From contig DUNV01000056.1 in NCBI GenBank assembly GCA_012839215.1, positions 1 through 41,077 of the forward strand: DNA of 41,077 nt, read 5' to 3'. Origin of the DNA: Bacillota bacterium (lineage in GTDB: Bacteria > Bacillota > Dethiobacteria > DTU022 > UBA8154). Numbering within the stretch: position 1 is the first letter of the stretch; each line of letters starts with the position of its first letter. Both the position numbers and the translations under genes were made by a program. Positions 40,969 through 41,077 of the stretch are shown piece after piece. The notes below the pieces were generated by a model. That model was given only the letters and a program-made list of their open reading frames with translations. It searched no databases and was not told the DNA's origin.

Positions 40969-41077
40969 ATTACCTTTAACCTGCTTTACATTTTTTGTTG
41001 TGTCGTGGAAAACAATGGTTTTAGAAAAGCTGCTGAAAAAATGTTAATCTCCCAGTCCTCCGTTAGTGCCGCGGTAA
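40969..41077 (+). CDS. LysR-type transcriptional regulator, N-terminus only, possible ATT start
   Basis: Only the first ~36 codons are in the window. The frame reads TFNLLYIFCCVVENNGFRKA, then AEKMLISQSSVSAAV, the LysR helix-turn-helix. The upstream frame is closed by TGA at 40960-40962. No ATG, GTG or TTG follows it before the conserved part. ATT 40969 lies 6 nt after GAGGTGA and gives a family-normal N-terminus; CTG 40981 is the alternative. It is divergent from the ubiD cluster and presumably controls it in response to the substrate. A sequencing error near 40965 (ATGGGTAATT) would also explain the missing start. Confidence 0.8.
   Translation, partial: MTFNLLYIFCCVVENNGFRKAAEKMLISQSSVSAAV

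Noticed and set aside
1-41077. CRISPR arrays, insertion sequences, prophage genes
   Set aside because: No spaced repeats, transposase or phage structural motifs were seen on either strand.

Overview
The window looks like part of the chromosome of an endospore-forming anaerobe in the Bacillota, class Clostridia or a relative. The evidence is a complete gerA-type spore germination operon, a T-box leader on argC, a DUF1540 gene, two fdhD genes, a zinc-domain (archaeal/eukaryotic-type) prolyl-tRNA synthetase, strong AGGAGG ribosome binding sites, and frequent GTG/TTG starts. I cannot name the genus. There is no phage, insertion sequence, CRISPR array or rRNA.

Layout. 1-2.9 kb (minus): the 5' part of argC behind an arginine-type T-box, then an orphan acyl-CoA carboxyltransferase whose promoter carries a near-perfect CcpA/LacI-family-like palindrome. 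3.0-5.4 kb: a P-loop/Asp23 fusion (plus) converging through a bidirectional terminator on a radical SAM enzyme (minus). 5.6-8.8 kb (minus): degV-proS-fdhD. 8.9-14.0 kb (minus): an active/inactive M16 peptidase pair behind an 821-aa alkaline-phosphatase-like/polytopic membrane fusion. 14.4-14.7 kb (plus): two arginine tRNAs with their own promoter and terminator, followed by wreckage of an SLH-like gene. 15.5-21.9 kb (plus): a SIMPL-domain protein, a COG0731 radical SAM protein, and gerAA-gerAB-gerAC plus a small membrane protein. 22.0-25.1 kb (minus): tex and a second fdhD. 25.2-27.5 kb (plus): a cysteine hydrolase, hisS and a DUF1540 protein. 27.6-32.2 kb (minus): tsaE-tsaB-rimI-tsaD, then murC with a translationally coupled 62-aa Cys-rich protein; a DnaA-box cluster lies in front of murC. 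32.3-35.1 kb: a PRC-barrel protein (plus) converging on hisC and a NUDIX hydrolase (minus).

35.2-41.1 kb is the most distinctive part. It is a minus-strand cluster ubiD - 50-aa zinc ribbon - TAXI receptor - fused TRAP permease - ubiX, divergent from a LysR-type regulator. Its promoter region contains an inverted repeat and two direct repeats 52 bp apart. UbiX would make prenylated FMN for UbiD. The tiny zinc-ribbon protein resembles in size and cysteine pattern the D subunits of hydroxyarylic acid decarboxylases. The TRAP system would import the acid and LysR would sense it. I read this as a self-contained uptake-and-decarboxylation module for an unidentified, probably aromatic or alpha,beta-unsaturated, carboxylic acid.

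Non-canonical starts recur: gerAB has no in-frame AUG/GUG/UUG before its first membrane helix and seems to use CTG, and the LysR gene seems to start at ATT.
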